Source: Arsukibacterium perlucidum DSM 18276
GTDB lineage: Bacteria; Pseudomonadota; Gammaproteobacteria; Enterobacterales; Alteromonadaceae
Reading direction: 5' to 3'
Assembly: GCF_000382165.1 (NCBI RefSeq)
Contig: NZ_KB907719.1
Location: 1-64,000, forward strand
DNA length: 64,000 bases
Made by a program: the position numbers and the translations under genes. The notes beneath the pieces were generated by a model. The model was not told the DNA's origin, did not search any database, and saw nothing but the letters and a program-made list of their open reading frames with translations. The first letter of the stretch is position 1; the number at the start of each line of letters is the position of its first letter. This document shows positions 18,601 to 25,841 of this stretch, one piece after another.

Positions 18601-18873
18601 CACATCCGAACGGCCAGATCGCGAGACTGATTGCACTTTGTGCACGCCTTTAACAATGCCCAGCGCTTCTTCAATTGGCTTGCTGACCAACTGCTCTACT
18701 TCTACCGGCGCCGCCCCCAGATATTCAGTGCGAATGGTTAAGCTGGGATAGGATAAATCAGGCAGTAAATTGACAGCCAGCCGGCCCGCTGACACTAAGC
18801 CAAATAACAGGATGCCAAAGGTAAACATCCATATTGTGACCGGGCGTGCTACCGCTACATCAACCAGTTTCAT
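15601..18873 (-). CDS. RND efflux permease (first of two), with long central linker
   Basis: This protein of about 1090 aa is homologous to the second permease but about 65 residues longer. The extra length lies mainly in the cytoplasmic linker between the two halves (residues about 488-585). The linker contains two hydrophobic, Lys/Arg-flanked stretches (IFKGVYFILLGLLSLF, VLGLVFKPLLFVV) that may lie along the membrane. TM4 has GLLVDNAIVVLEN and TM10 has VVNNAIVLIDR. ATG 18873 is preceded by AAGGA at 7 bases and is preferred over TTG 18879. Two permeases with one adaptor recall MdtABC-type mixed trimers. Confidence 0.9.
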   Translation of the reverse strand: MKLVDVAVARPVTIWMFTFGILLFGLVSAGRLAVNLLPDLSYPSLTIRTEYLGAAPVEVEQLVSKPIEEALGIVKGVHKVQSVSRSGRSDVVLEFDWGTDMDLAMLEVREKLDVLMLPLDIEKPLLLRFNPNLDPVVRLALSREGGISSERELVSLRTYAEEDLRRKLEAMPGIAAVRPDGGLNQEIQVLVDPNKLSLLQLDIGLISSRLAEENINLAGGRLETPGYDFLVRTINQFADLSAIENLYLATVGNSQIRLKDVATVVDAFADRKSVTYVNGSEAIEVAIYKEGDANTVKVAESLLAQLPNLRKGLPQDYSLTLVYDQSAFIKQAISEVKSAGIVGGLLAMLVLYLFLRNVWATVIISVSIPVSIIATFNLMYGQGITLNMMSLGGIALAVGLLVDNAIVVLENIARHKEQGKSAPEAARTGTGEVAMAITASTLTTVAVFFPLVFVEGIAGQLFKDQALTVTFALLVSLVVALTLIPTMAARQRRVSSAADVEPAVTKVKGTRWYHKLGRILWWVPGMIFKGVYFILLGLLSLFTLLWRAVSRVLGLVFKPLLFVVKASLDGLTRAYRRLLSGALQAKWLTIGSTLLLAGLCYSLLPRLGADVIPELSQGEFYVEVQLPIGSAIEQTDAVLKELAAVAKPLTGVARSYGQVGTGAQMTVDPAIGGSHWGRLNVVMQTGSDEQAEQQVIAQLRQHITGMAGVKARFDKPELFSFATPLEIELTGFELAELKQAADQLLASLAAEPRFTDVKTSLRPGQPEITLYFDHARLAQLGMTAQQVAKRVAVYVGGEVAGQYSVNDRKIDIRVRLAEEFRQNEQQLAALIINPGSAQPLPLSAVADIRRELGPSEITRVGQQRVAIVSANLAFGDLEQATASARDIVAQQNLPFGISAVVAGQSEEMQRAYGSLTMALLLAVFLVYLVMASQFENLLQPLLILFTVPLAGAGAILGLWLTDTRLSVIVFIGLIMLAGIVVNNAIVLIDRINQLRQGGMALTDAIIEGGASRLRPVLMTTLTTVLGLLPMALGGGDGSEIRAPMAVTVIFGLMLSTLLTLVFIPVLYGLFSRQQQSSDDAVVNSNAQEAL

Positions 18874-18950
18874 AATCAATTCCTTATCAGTATTTTCTTA
18901 TTTTTTGTTCGTTACTGTGGTTATAAGCCCGGCGCTACCGGGCGTAGCGG

Positions 18951-20006
18951 TTAGAATTCGCGGGTGGTTACTACGTTCACCAGGCTCTGATCTTTGAGGG
19001 CGCCCTGACCAGCAATAACAACTTGCTCGCCATTAGCCACGCCTTCTAAAATTTCAACGGCGCTGTCTGAGCTGTAACCAAGATGCACTGGCTTGCGGCT
19101 TACTTTACCCTCAGCGTCAACCACAAACACACTGTGCTGGTTATCGATAGTGATAATCGCCCGCTTAGGTACCAGCAGCGCTGCTGGTTTAACGTCGAAC
19201 TTCAGTTCTACCTGGGCAAACATGCCAGGGCGCAGCTCGCCAGCGCTATTATCAATGATCAGGGTGGTGCGAACGGTACCTGACTGGGCGTCAACCACCG
19301 GTGAAATCCGGCTGACATTGGCATTTACCGGTAACATGCCAGCAAAGCGTAAAATGGCGGCCTGACCTGCTCTGGCCTGCGCCAGTTGTTGCTCCGGGAT
19401 ATGCACAACCGCTTCCAGCTCAGCATTGGCAACCAGATGAAACAATGACTGTGGTGCCATCTGGCTTATCAACTGGCCGGTTTTAACATAACGACGGGAC
19501 ACCACACCAGCAATCGGGGCGCGGATTTCAGTTTCGCGGACACTTAATTCGGCCAGGTCGACTGAGGCTTTTACTGCGTCATACTGCCAGCGCAGCTTTT
19601 CATACACATCGGTACTGATTAATTTACGTTGATACATTTCCGCCATACGCTGCAGCTCGCTGTCCAGCCGGCTTAATTCAGCCTGCTCTTTCGCCAGCAT
19701 AAACCGCTGCCGCTCGTTCTCAAGCACCGCCAGCAACTGGCCGGCTTTAACGAAATCCCCCTCTTCCACCAGCACTTGCTGCACTATGCCACTGCTTTTG
19801 CTGATAACGTCTGTTTCAGCCCGAGCAGCCAGGGTGGCATTAGTGTGGTAACTGCTGCTTATTTCACCATGACGGGCCAGCGCGGCCTCTACCGGAATGG
19901 CAATCACTTCAGCAGTATCAGTATTTGTGCTGCTTTTGGCCTGATTGCAGCCGGTTAAAAATAATGCTGAGCTAAACACTGCCACAACCAGAGATAACTT
20001 TTTCAT
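18951..20006 (-). CDS. RND periplasmic adaptor lipoprotein
   Basis: This 351-aa membrane-fusion protein has a lipobox LTGC at residues 17-20, so it is anchored in the inner membrane. It then has a lipoyl-like segment, a coiled-coil hairpin (about 100-140) and beta-barrel domains (e.g. RAPIAGVVSRRYVKTG, ELRPGMFAQVELKF). It is first in the operon with the two RND permeases. No outer-membrane channel gene is present, so a TolC-like partner must be encoded elsewhere. Confidence 0.9.
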   Translation of the reverse strand: MKKLSLVVAVFSSALFLTGCNQAKSSTNTDTAEVIAIPVEAALARHGEISSSYHTNATLAARAETDVISKSSGIVQQVLVEEGDFVKAGQLLAVLENERQRFMLAKEQAELSRLDSELQRMAEMYQRKLISTDVYEKLRWQYDAVKASVDLAELSVRETEIRAPIAGVVSRRYVKTGQLISQMAPQSLFHLVANAELEAVVHIPEQQLAQARAGQAAILRFAGMLPVNANVSRISPVVDAQSGTVRTTLIIDNSAGELRPGMFAQVELKFDVKPAALLVPKRAIITIDNQHSVFVVDAEGKVSRKPVHLGYSSDSAVEILEGVANGEQVVIAGQGALKDQSLVNVVTTREF

Positions 20007-20297
20007 TTTTTCAGGTCCTTGTTATGTACTTACCGTCAGGTTGTTGCAAACGGTACTTTCAAATCAGTTTTTACTACTGGTAGTGACTAATGCAGAGCTT
20101 ATGCCAGCCTGAATTTTATATTTTTATTTTTTAATTTCAATAAGTTAAATCCATTTAATGTGTAATCAAATATTATTGGCAACCTGCAGTTGGCGAGTTA
20201 CGCTAAAATTTGGTGAAAAGCAGCAAACTTATTGTTTAGCTTTGAGTCTTAGCTGCTATACACTTGAATTACTGTTTTACGCTGTTATGAGGCAAAT
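20007..20297. other. Divergent intergenic region
   Basis: This AT-rich spacer lies between the RND operon and the DUF4136 gene and presumably carries both promoters. No gene, strong operator palindrome or regulator gene was seen. Confidence 0.4.
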
Positions 20298-20966
20298 ATG
20301 GCTATTATCGACAACACTCTGCTCCGCACTTGCGGCCTTACTACTGCTTTGATACTGGGGCTTAGTGCCTGTTCCAGCCCTCGTCAGGCCACGGTTGATT
20401 TCGATCGCACCGTTAATTTTCAGCAATATCAGACTTATGGCTTCTATCAGCCGGGCCTGGAAGATGGCGCGACAACTGAAAAAACTGAATCAGCCCAACC
20501 ACTGACAGAGGACGTAAAAGCTGAAAATACCGAAGCTAAAGCCTATACCACTTTATTAGATCAGCACTTTAAAACTGCTATCAATACCGAAATGGCGGCA
20601 CTGGGTTATCAGTACAGTGAACAAAACCCTCAGCTGTTAGTTAATTACATGACTAATGTTGAAACCCGCAGTGATGTGCGCAGTTCACCGTTTTCAATTA
20701 ATGCCGGTTACGGTTATTACGGCAGAAGCAGCAGTTTTATGTTTGGCATTCCACTATTTGGCAATCAATTAGAAAAAACCGAGTATAAAGTAGGCACGGT
20801 GACTATTGATGTTATCGATGCCAGCGAGCAGCGCCTGGTTTGGCAGGGTCTGGTTGACGGTCGTCTGACGAAAAAAGCTATGGCAAATCCGCAGCAAGCC
20901 ATTAACGATACAGTACAGCTGATTTATCAGCGCTACCCTACCCGTTTGACTGAGCAGAATAAATAA
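20298..20966 (+). CDS. DUF4136 lipoprotein
   Basis: This 222-aa protein has the lipobox LSAC (residues 22-25). The N-terminal ATVDFDRTVNFQQYQTYGFY and the C-terminal EYKVGTVTIDVIDASEQRLVWQG are typical of DUF4136 envelope lipoproteins. A low-complexity acidic insert (about 55-80) follows the first strand, and a Gly/Tyr/Ser-rich loop (GYGYYGRSSSF) lies in the middle. Function is unknown. Confidence 0.85.
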   Translation: MAIIDNTLLRTCGLTTALILGLSACSSPRQATVDFDRTVNFQQYQTYGFYQPGLEDGATTEKTESAQPLTEDVKAENTEAKAYTTLLDQHFKTAINTEMAALGYQYSEQNPQLLVNYMTNVETRSDVRSSPFSINAGYGYYGRSSSFMFGIPLFGNQLEKTEYKVGTVTIDVIDASEQRLVWQGLVDGRLTKKAMANPQQAINDTVQLIYQRYPTRLTEQNK

Positions 20967-20982
20967 TCAAGCTAGCTGGCAG

Positions 20983-21008
20983 AAAAAAAGTGGGAGCCGC
21001 AGCTCCCA
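20983..21008 (-). terminator. Rho-independent terminator, minus strand
   Basis: TGGGAGC, loop and GCTCCCA form a perfect 7-bp GC-rich stem with a 4-base loop. On the minus strand it is followed by C and seven U. In the plus direction there is no U-run. No annotated minus-strand gene lies upstream, which points to a non-coding transcript. Confidence 0.75.
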
Positions 21009-21100
21009 TCACTAACCGAGTGACCCATCACCAGATGGGTTAAAATATCCAGGAAGGAAGGTGTAACAGGGCCAATGATGCCAGCTTTTAATGGCATTAT
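20983..21100 (-). ncRNA. Candidate small RNA ending in the terminator
   Basis: This gene-free interval has three perfect stem-loops in a row: 21078-21097 (ATGCCA/TGGCAT), 21023-21040 (ACCCATC/GATGGGT) and the terminator. A pyrimidine-rich single-stranded stretch (CACCTTCCTTCC on the minus strand) lies between the first two and could pair with Shine-Dalgarno sequences. A candidate promoter (TTGTCA near 21120, AT-rich -10 near 21100) is weak. No known family is recognised. Confidence 0.4.
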
Positions 21101-21184
21101 TATTACAAAAACACTGACAACTGCTTTTTGCACCCTAAAATAGGTTAAAATCGTCTTTTCCCAGTCATTATTAAGCAGACAGCC

Positions 21185-21916
21185 TTGCTAGTCGATTCTG
21201 AAGTTAAGCAACGCCTGGCAAAATGGATAGCCCAAAGTGGCCACTGTTCGCGCCGCGCCGCTGAGCGGTTAATCACCTCAGGCCGGGTAAAGGTTAACGG
21301 CATAGCCGCCAGGCACACCGACCTGGTGAACAACTCTGACTGCATCTTAATAGACGATACCCCCCTTACTGCGCTGCCGCCACTTAGCTACATTTTGTAC
21401 CATAAACCTATTGGTATCGATTGTAATAACCGGCCCGACGACCCGGCCAGTTTGCATCAGCTGCTTAAAACCCTGCCGCTACGCTTGTTTGCAGTGGGCC
21501 GGCTTGATAAAGACTCCAGCGGTATGCTGCTACTTACCAACGACGGCGCGCTGTGTCAGCGGTTAATGCACCCCGATTATCAGCACAGCAAAACCTACCA
21601 GGTTGACACAGACAAACCGTTAACTGCAGATTTCATCGGCCAGATGGCCGCGGGCGTCAGCTGGCAGCTTGGCGCCAATCAATATCAGTCACGGCCCTGT
21701 CAGGTTAACGCCACTGGCCAAAAGCAATTTGAAATCATTCTGACCGAGGGGATGCACCGGCAAATTCGCTATATGTGTAAAACCCTGGGCTACCGGGTCA
21801 CAGCGTTAAAACGCACCGCCATCGGCGCCCTGCCACTGGGCGAGCTGGCTGTTGGTCAGTTAAAGGAGTTAAATACTCCAGAAATTCAGACTTTGCAGCG
21901 GCCCATGCAGATGTAA
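21185..21916 (+). CDS. Pseudouridine synthase, RluF/RsuA type
   Basis: This 243-aa protein has an N-terminal S4 RNA-binding domain (CSRRAAERLITSGRVKVNG, residues 19-37) and a pseudouridine synthase domain. The catalytic Asp is in GRLDKDSSGMLLLTNDG, and EGMHRQIRYMCKTLGYRV lies near the C-terminus. The pattern DKPLTADFIGQMAAGV is most like RluF, which modifies 23S rRNA U2604. The start is uncertain: TTG 21185 is the earliest reasonable codon and has no strong ribosome site. Confidence 0.8.
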   Translation: MLVDSEVKQRLAKWIAQSGHCSRRAAERLITSGRVKVNGIAARHTDLVNNSDCILIDDTPLTALPPLSYILYHKPIGIDCNNRPDDPASLHQLLKTLPLRLFAVGRLDKDSSGMLLLTNDGALCQRLMHPDYQHSKTYQVDTDKPLTADFIGQMAAGVSWQLGANQYQSRPCQVNATGQKQFEIILTEGMHRQIRYMCKTLGYRVTALKRTAIGALPLGELAVGQLKELNTPEIQTLQRPMQM

Positions 21917-22102
21917 TGCATGTTTACTATTAATGCTATTTTCCTTAAGGCTCTAAAAAAACAATTAATATTAACTATTGATTTACATGCTATTGGCGTT
22001 TAAGCTGGACCCAATTTAGAAGCTGCGGCATTACACGTTGTGAAGCAGTTGATTAATCAGCGAATTTTAATGTTCCGGCCACAAATTTTAAAAGGATGCC
22101 AA

Positions 22103-22705
22103 ATGAAGAAATCTTTTCCCCCTATCTTTTCACTGCTTGCACTAGGTGTGACTTTGTCGGTTAACGCTAAAGAGGAAAGTAATTGGTATGTTGGCGCGCA
22201 ATATAGTGCCCAGGAAATCAGTTCTACCCCTGATCGAAAGTTCAAAACTGTTGGTATCAATGTTGGCTATCAGTTTAATCCGTATTTTTCATTGGAAACC
22301 AGAATCGATGCCGGAACATCCGATTTTTCATTTCCGTTTTATCAGGATGAAATCCCGGGGGCAGAGTACATAGAGGAAATTGAGACGCAGGCATCTTTAT
22401 ATGCAAAAGCAATCTATCCCATTTCTAAGTCCTTTAAACTGTATGCGCTGGCAGGACTCACTGAAACGAGATTTAAAATAACCACTGTTGGTGCGGATAC
22501 AGATGTGGAGGGAAACATGACACTTCGCTATCCTGCAGTTATTAAGGATTCTTACAATGGTTTTAGTTATGGCCTGGGGGTCAGTTACCAATTAACGAAT
22601 GCAATAACGGTTTTTGTTGACTACAAAGTGCTGCCAGATGCAGAACATTCGATTTCAGATAATAGATGGAAAAACACTAGCTTAGGAATTAATTACTTTT
22701 TTTGA
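22103..22705 (+). CDS. Outer-membrane beta-barrel protein (OmpA-like 8-strand type)
   Basis: This protein of about 200 aa starts at ATG 22103, preceded by AAGGATG, with a signal peptide ending VNA. Alternating strands (NWYVGAQYSA, TVGINVGYQF, FSYGLGVSYQL, FVDYKVL) end in a C-terminal Phe (LGINYFF), the sequence recognised by the barrel-assembly machinery. It resembles small OMP_b-brl porin-like proteins. Function is unknown. An in-frame ATG at 22040 would put 21 residues before the signal peptide and was rejected. Confidence 0.8.
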   Translation: MKKSFPPIFSLLALGVTLSVNAKEESNWYVGAQYSAQEISSTPDRKFKTVGINVGYQFNPYFSLETRIDAGTSDFSFPFYQDEIPGAEYIEEIETQASLYAKAIYPISKSFKLYALAGLTETRFKITTVGADTDVEGNMTLRYPAVIKDSYNGFSYGLGVSYQLTNAITVFVDYKVLPDAEHSISDNRWKNTSLGINYFF

Positions 22706-22799
22706 CTGTAGAATAACCACGCTGCCCAGCATTCAGCGATTAACCAATGCTGAGCACACACTGATAGCTGATATATACCGGTTCATGAACGGCTCAAAC

Positions 22800-22836
22800 T
22801 GCAATAACAAGGCCGGTTTTGCGGCCTTGAATTGCA
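22800..22836 (+). terminator. Stem-loop after the outer-membrane protein gene
   Basis: A stem of TGCAAT/ATTGCA and CAAGGCCG/CGGCCTTG with a GTTTTG loop lies 95 bases after the stop. It has no U-run immediately after it, so it may stabilise the mRNA end or be a weak terminator. Confidence 0.4.
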
Positions 22837-22842
22837 ACACTG

Positions 22843-22990
22843 TTACTTTTTCTCAACAGGCCATTCGTTGCTCAGTTTATTATCAATGCTACTACCCGCT
22901 GATACCCGCAACCCAACGCGGGCTCTGGTGTTGCTTTCCAGCTTTAATTCAATATCGCCGCTGACACTGCCTCCGCTGATTCGTGGGCTG
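22843..22990 (-). pseudogene. Fragment of a DUF4097 gene duplicate
   Basis: The frame reads SPRISGGSVSGDIELKLES and then RVSAGSSIDNKLSN, followed by a stop. It aligns closely with about residues 240-285 of the intact gene at 23680-24654 (SPRVSGSSVSGDIELKLEN). Only about 48 codons remain, with no start. It is a relic of a tandem duplication, separated from the parent by the cytochrome c gene. Confidence 0.75.
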
Positions 22991-23142
22991 GCCAATACCG
23001 AAAATTAAAGAACGGCGAAATTAGTGCCCTGCAAAACATCGGGGAAAATTGATCTTTATCAAGCTGTAGTCGTCAGAATGGACTAGGCTGGTTATTAAAT
23101 GACCAGTAAAAACTGGTTTCAGCCACTCGCATGGAGAAAACA

Positions 23143-23592
23143 ATGAAAGTCATACTGATATTGTTAACAACACTCGCACTAATTGCCTGCTCAGAAGGCC
23201 CCGAGTCACCCAGAGGGTTTAGCTTGCCAGAGGGTAATGTTGATGCCGGTAAAGCGGTATTTATTTCTTATCAGTGTCTAGCGTGTCATACCCTGCAGGG
23301 TGAACCAGACAGTGGCACTGAACAACACTTACCCAAAAAAGTACCATTAGGTGGCGATGTCACTAAGATCAAAACTTATGGTGAGCTTGTCAGCTCAGTC
23401 ATTAACCCGTCGCATAAGATTGCCCCGGGCTTTAAACGTGAAGGGTACATTGATGCCGACGGCCAGTCTTTAATGCGCAACTATAATGATGTAATGACAG
23501 TGAACGAATTGGTTGATTTAGTTGCGTTCCTGCAGCCTCAATACAATCTGAAACCGTTTAACCGCACTAATTATCCGACGTATTTCCCCTGA
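23143..23592 (+). CDS. Monohaem cytochrome c lipoprotein
   Basis: This protein of about 149 aa starts at ATG 23143, which has GGAGA 6 bases upstream. It has a lipobox LIAC (Cys16) and one haem site CLACH (residues 45-49). A later methionine, possibly in LMRNYNDVMT, would be the sixth haem ligand. It is an anchored periplasmic electron carrier. No oxidase or reductase is adjacent, so its partner is unknown. Expression is insulated by a strong downstream terminator. Confidence 0.85.
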   Translation: MKVILILLTTLALIACSEGPESPRGFSLPEGNVDAGKAVFISYQCLACHTLQGEPDSGTEQHLPKKVPLGGDVTKIKTYGELVSSVINPSHKIAPGFKREGYIDADGQSLMRNYNDVMTVNELVDLVAFLQPQYNLKPFNRTNYPTYFP

Positions 23593-23629
23593 TGAAAATG
23601 CTAAAGCTCTGCTGAACAGTGCTAAAACT

Positions 23630-23665
23630 AAAAAGACAAGGCCGCTAACGCGGCCTTGTCTTTTT
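23630..23665. terminator. Bidirectional rho-independent terminator
   Basis: GACAAGGCCGC, loop TAAC and GCGGCCTTGTC form a perfect 11-bp stem flanked by A5 on the left and T5 on the right. It can stop both the cytochrome c transcript and the convergent ECF-sigma operon. Confidence 0.9.
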
Positions 23666-23679
23666 AGGGTAATTATTGA

Positions 23680-24654
23680 TTACAACTTATCCAGCTTAAT
23701 ATCGCCACTGACAGTGGTAATTTCGACACTACCCTCAGCACTACCCAGGGTAAACTGCAAGCTGCGAGCCGGGCCATATTTGGCCTTACTGGCTTTGTCA
23801 TTGCTAAGCTTATTGGCAATGCTGCCACCCGCTGATGCCCGTAAGTCAATGCGGGCGCTGGTGTTGTTTTCCAGCTTTAATTCAATATCGCCGCTGACGC
23901 TGCTACCGCTGACTCGTGGGCTGGTAGCACCGCGCAGTTTAGCTTTAATTTCGCCATTTACCGTACTGAGCTTCAGCTGCTTAGTGCCATCAAGTTCCAG
24001 TTTCGCATCACCATTTACGGTGCTGATACTGACTTCTTCTGCACTGCTCTGGCCGTTAATTTTGCCGTTAACCACTTCATAACGCAGTCGGCCGCTGGAG
24101 CCTTTATCGTCAATTTCACCATTAACTGAATTAAGCTCAATCTGACCACGAGCGCCGTTAACCTTTATTTCGCCGTTAACGGTATGCAGCTTAACAGTTG
24201 TACGTAAGTCATCAGCGCTGATCCTGCCATTGACGGTACTGATCTCACTACTGCCATGGATACCGGTAACCTCGACATTGCCATTAACGCCTTTAAACTC
24301 AATGCTGCTACCGACCGGTACTTCGAAACTGAGTTGTGCCATATTGTCTTTATCTTTACCGCTGTAATTTACCTGACGTGGCATGGTCATTTCAAAGCGG
24401 CTGAAACCGTCTTTCGTGTCCAGCATATAACCGGTGGCTTTGCTATCCAGTTTTCCTTTAACAGTAAACTTACTGGCCGGCACGGCCTTAATGCTAATTT
24501 CGCCACTCATCACTTCAATATATATTTTTTCATTTGCACTGACGTTATGGCTCTCATTCACCACCTCTCTTGAATCAGCCCAGGCCAGCAAACTAATGCT
24601 TAGCAATGCTGCGCTGATCAAGCCGGATAAGCCGAATCGGGTAACTTTTTGCAT
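23680..24654 (-). CDS. DUF4097-family exported beta-repeat protein
   Basis: This 324-aa protein has a signal peptide (SAALLSISLLAWA) and a body of repeated short strands with the pattern TVNGEIK / SVNGEID / VVNGKIN / TVNGDAK. This is a right-handed beta-helix like that of DUF4097 (putative adhesin) proteins. It is the last gene of a three-gene operon behind an ECF sigma factor and a likely anti-sigma factor. That order is common for DUF4097 proteins, which suggests an envelope-stress target or sensor. A decayed duplicate is at 22843-22990. Confidence 0.8.
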   Translation of the reverse strand: MQKVTRFGLSGLISAALLSISLLAWADSREVVNESHNVSANEKIYIEVMSGEISIKAVPASKFTVKGKLDSKATGYMLDTKDGFSRFEMTMPRQVNYSGKDKDNMAQLSFEVPVGSSIEFKGVNGNVEVTGIHGSSEISTVNGRISADDLRTTVKLHTVNGEIKVNGARGQIELNSVNGEIDDKGSSGRLRYEVVNGKINGQSSAEEVSISTVNGDAKLELDGTKQLKLSTVNGEIKAKLRGATSPRVSGSSVSGDIELKLENNTSARIDLRASAGGSIANKLSNDKASKAKYGPARSLQFTLGSAEGSVEITTVSGDIKLDKL

Positions 24655-24672
24655 GTAATACTCCTTAAGTGT

Positions 24673-25200
24673 CTAACTCTTTAATAATGGTTGTTGCAAG
24701 GTGGCGCGTTCGATGTACGCCAGTTGCTGTTGGTATAACTGTTGCAGCTGCGCTAACAGCCGCGGTTCATCCGGATAAATTTGCAGAGCCAGGCGCACCT
24801 GAGCGATGGCCTGATCCCAGCTGGATAATTGCTGCTGCCAGTTGTCATAACCCTCAGCAATTGCCGCTATTTGGCTAAGCTGCCGGGCTTTTTGCTGCTC
24901 GTACACCTGCAGTAACATCAACTCTGCCGACGGCAGAGCGGCAGTACGTTGAGCTGGCGACGGTAACACAGCCAACTGCCAACCCATTAAAGCTACCAAT
25001 ACCACTGCCGCTGCACTGGCCAATCCGAGCCAGGCGGGCCTGTTACTTTGCGAGACAACCGTAACATCAGGCCCAATTCCAACGCAGTGCTCATTTTGCT
25101 GAGCGCCCAGCCGTGACTCTATATCCGGCCATAAATCACGCCCTGGCTGGATATCGCTATCAAGCCGCTGCAGCGCTAATTCAAGTTGCTGTTCATTCAT
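24673..25200 (-). CDS. Probable anti-sigma factor, single-pass membrane protein
   Basis: This 175-aa protein has a cytoplasmic N-terminus of about 55 residues starting MNEQQLELALQRLDSD. One membrane helix follows (about 57-79, AWLGLASAAAVVLVALMGW), then a helical periplasmic part rich in Gln. The zinc-finger HxxxCxxC of ZAS anti-sigma factors is absent. Assignment rests on position: it overlaps the ECF sigma gene by 8 bases and precedes DUF4097. Confidence 0.65.
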   Translation of the reverse strand: MNEQQLELALQRLDSDIQPGRDLWPDIESRLGAQQNEHCVGIGPDVTVVSQSNRPAWLGLASAAAVVLVALMGWQLAVLPSPAQRTAALPSAELMLLQVYEQQKARQLSQIAAIAEGYDNWQQQLSSWDQAIAQVRLALQIYPDEPRLLAQLQQLYQQQLAYIERATLQQPLLKS

Positions 25201-25738
25201 CGGCTAACCACTCCTGAAGCAATTGTCTGGCCCGGTGGTACTGGGCTTTAGAACTGCCCTCGGCAATATTTAATAAACCGGCAATTTCCTGATGCTGGTA
25301 GCCTTCCAGCGCAAACAATACAAATACCGCCCGGGCCTGTGCCGGTAAGCGTAAAATGGCCTGCTCCAACACTGCCATCTCGCCACTGCAGGCGACAGTT
25401 TGCGCTGTCTGCCCGACCGGCTGCTCCGGCTCGGCTAACTGCTGATCATTGCTGTCAGTCAGCCGCAGATACTTTTGCTGACGCCAGTGATCAATAGCGG
25501 TGCGGGTAGCTACGCTATGCAGCCAGGTGGCAAAACTACTGTCACCACGAAAAGCCGGCAGTTGCTGCCAAACCTTGACAAAGATCTCCTGACTGGCATC
25601 TTCAGCCAGTTGCTTATTGGCCAGCAGCCGCCAGCAAATAGCATACACCCGGCCGATATACTGCTGATAAAGCTGGTAATATGCTTGTTTGTCGCCTTGT
25701 TTTGCGGCTGCAATTACCTGCGCCAGCTCCATTGCCAT
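25193..25738 (-). CDS. ECF sigma factor (RpoE-like)
   Basis: This protein of about 181 aa has region 2 (EDASQEIFVKVWQQLPAFRG...FATWLHSVATRTAIDHWR, which recognises the -10) and region 4 (LPAQARAVFVLFALEGYQHQEIAGLLNIAEGSSKAQYHRAR, a helix-turn-helix for the -35). ATG 25738 has AAAGGG about 6 bases upstream; ATG 25732 is also possible. An AAC motif in its own upstream region, typical of autoregulated ECF promoters, could not be assigned with confidence. Confidence 0.88.
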   Translation of the reverse strand: MAMELAQVIAAAKQGDKQAYYQLYQQYIGRVYAICWRLLANKQLAEDASQEIFVKVWQQLPAFRGDSSFATWLHSVATRTAIDHWRQQKYLRLTDSNDQQLAEPEQPVGQTAQTVACSGEMAVLEQAILRLPAQARAVFVLFALEGYQHQEIAGLLNIAEGSSKAQYHRARQLLQEWLADE

Positions 25739-25841
25739 AACTGCCCTTTGTCTGGGTTTAATATTCAATTTTTATCAGTATTAGCAGATTAGTCGTAAGC
25801 CTGGCGGGAAAGGTTTAAATACCACAGTTATTATTTTGAAA

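Noticed and set aside
20991-21060. SRP RNA (ffs), because of the CCAGGAAGGAAGG stretch
   Set aside because: The sequence only superficially resembles the conserved GGAAGGAAGCA domain, and the surrounding pairing does not fit.
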